From the NCBI GenBank assembly GCA_028751875.1, contig CM054145.1:45477754-45541753 (forward strand): a DNA stretch of 64,000 nucleotides. The letters run 5' to 3'. Under the pieces are notes generated by a model. That model was given only the letters and a program-made list of their open reading frames with translations. It was not told the origin of the DNA and ran no database searches. Numbering within the stretch: the stretch's first letter is position 1; the number at the start of each line of letters is the position of its first letter. The position numbers and the translations under genes are program-made. Shown here piece after piece: positions 63,791 to 64,000 of this stretch. The DNA comes from Rapana venosa (taxonomy: Eukaryota > Mollusca > Gastropoda > Neogastropoda > Muricidae).

Positions 63791-64000
63791 GAACCTGTCA
63801 ATGTGGTTTTCCATAAGCTAGAGATGATTGGGTTTAGCTACGGTAATTTCTAGCTCTGCGGTTTCACTGTTTTACTGCAATTTTTCTGTTTCTTGTCTGT
63901 TATGTTTTCATATGCCTAATATTATACTCTATGTGACCAGGTTTCAAACACAACAACAACAATAACACACACACACATTAAAACCAATTCCGCTTTTTGG
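63791..64000. other. Non-coding DNA at window end
   Basis: The last 30 bases (ATTAAAACCAATTCCGCTTT) look like the middle of another SINE A cut by the window edge. Confidence 0.5.

Overview
The window looks like nuclear DNA of an invertebrate animal, probably a lophotrochozoan and most likely a gastropod mollusc. The reasons are introns with GT/AG borders, CR1-like and RTE-like LINE fragments, several tRNA-headed SINE families, abundant microsatellites, and a clan-4 (CYP4F-like) cytochrome P450 of animal type. The species is inferred, not shown. No rRNA gene, functional tRNA gene, CRISPR array, prokaryotic operon or virus is visible.

Layout. 1-1574: a CR1-like LINE 3' end (minus strand) split by an RTE-like LINE 3' end (plus strand). 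About 1560-9880: a block whose sequence looks corrupted, with bases replaced by their neighbours and homopolymers enlarged; at least four SINE copies in it can be recognised by comparison with clean copies elsewhere, so nothing coding there should be trusted. 9880-22520: mostly non-coding, with three phase-compatible exons of an unrecognised plus-strand gene (12234-12366, 18182-18280, 22152-22269), an RTE-like LINE inside its second intron, and a long G-poor A-rich tract. 22700-25470: minisatellites. 26-35 kb: a dense cluster of one dispersed repeat family (here 'family F') mixed with CR1-like fragments. 35-41 kb: non-coding DNA and scattered SINEs.

41722-59220, minus strand: one complete P450 gene with 11 coding exons. 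All exon phases agree and give a 507-residue protein with membrane anchor, C-helix WxxxR, CYP4 I-helix motif, ExxR and the heme-cysteine loop. Its introns are full of SINEs, LINE fragments and satellites. Three splice regions have themselves become repeats: the terminal-exon acceptor (five decayed extra copies in intron 10), exon 4 (a partial tandem duplicate), and the exon 3 donor (first unit of a tetranucleotide array).

59.3-64 kb, upstream of the P450: tandem and nested SINEs, one of which contains a 35-copy, 30-bp minisatellite that grew out of the SINE's own 3' module.

I did not find a new multi-gene system. The notable items are the repeat-exon structures of the P450 gene, SINE families that share 3' modules, a SINE with a 5S-rRNA-like section, and the corrupted block.
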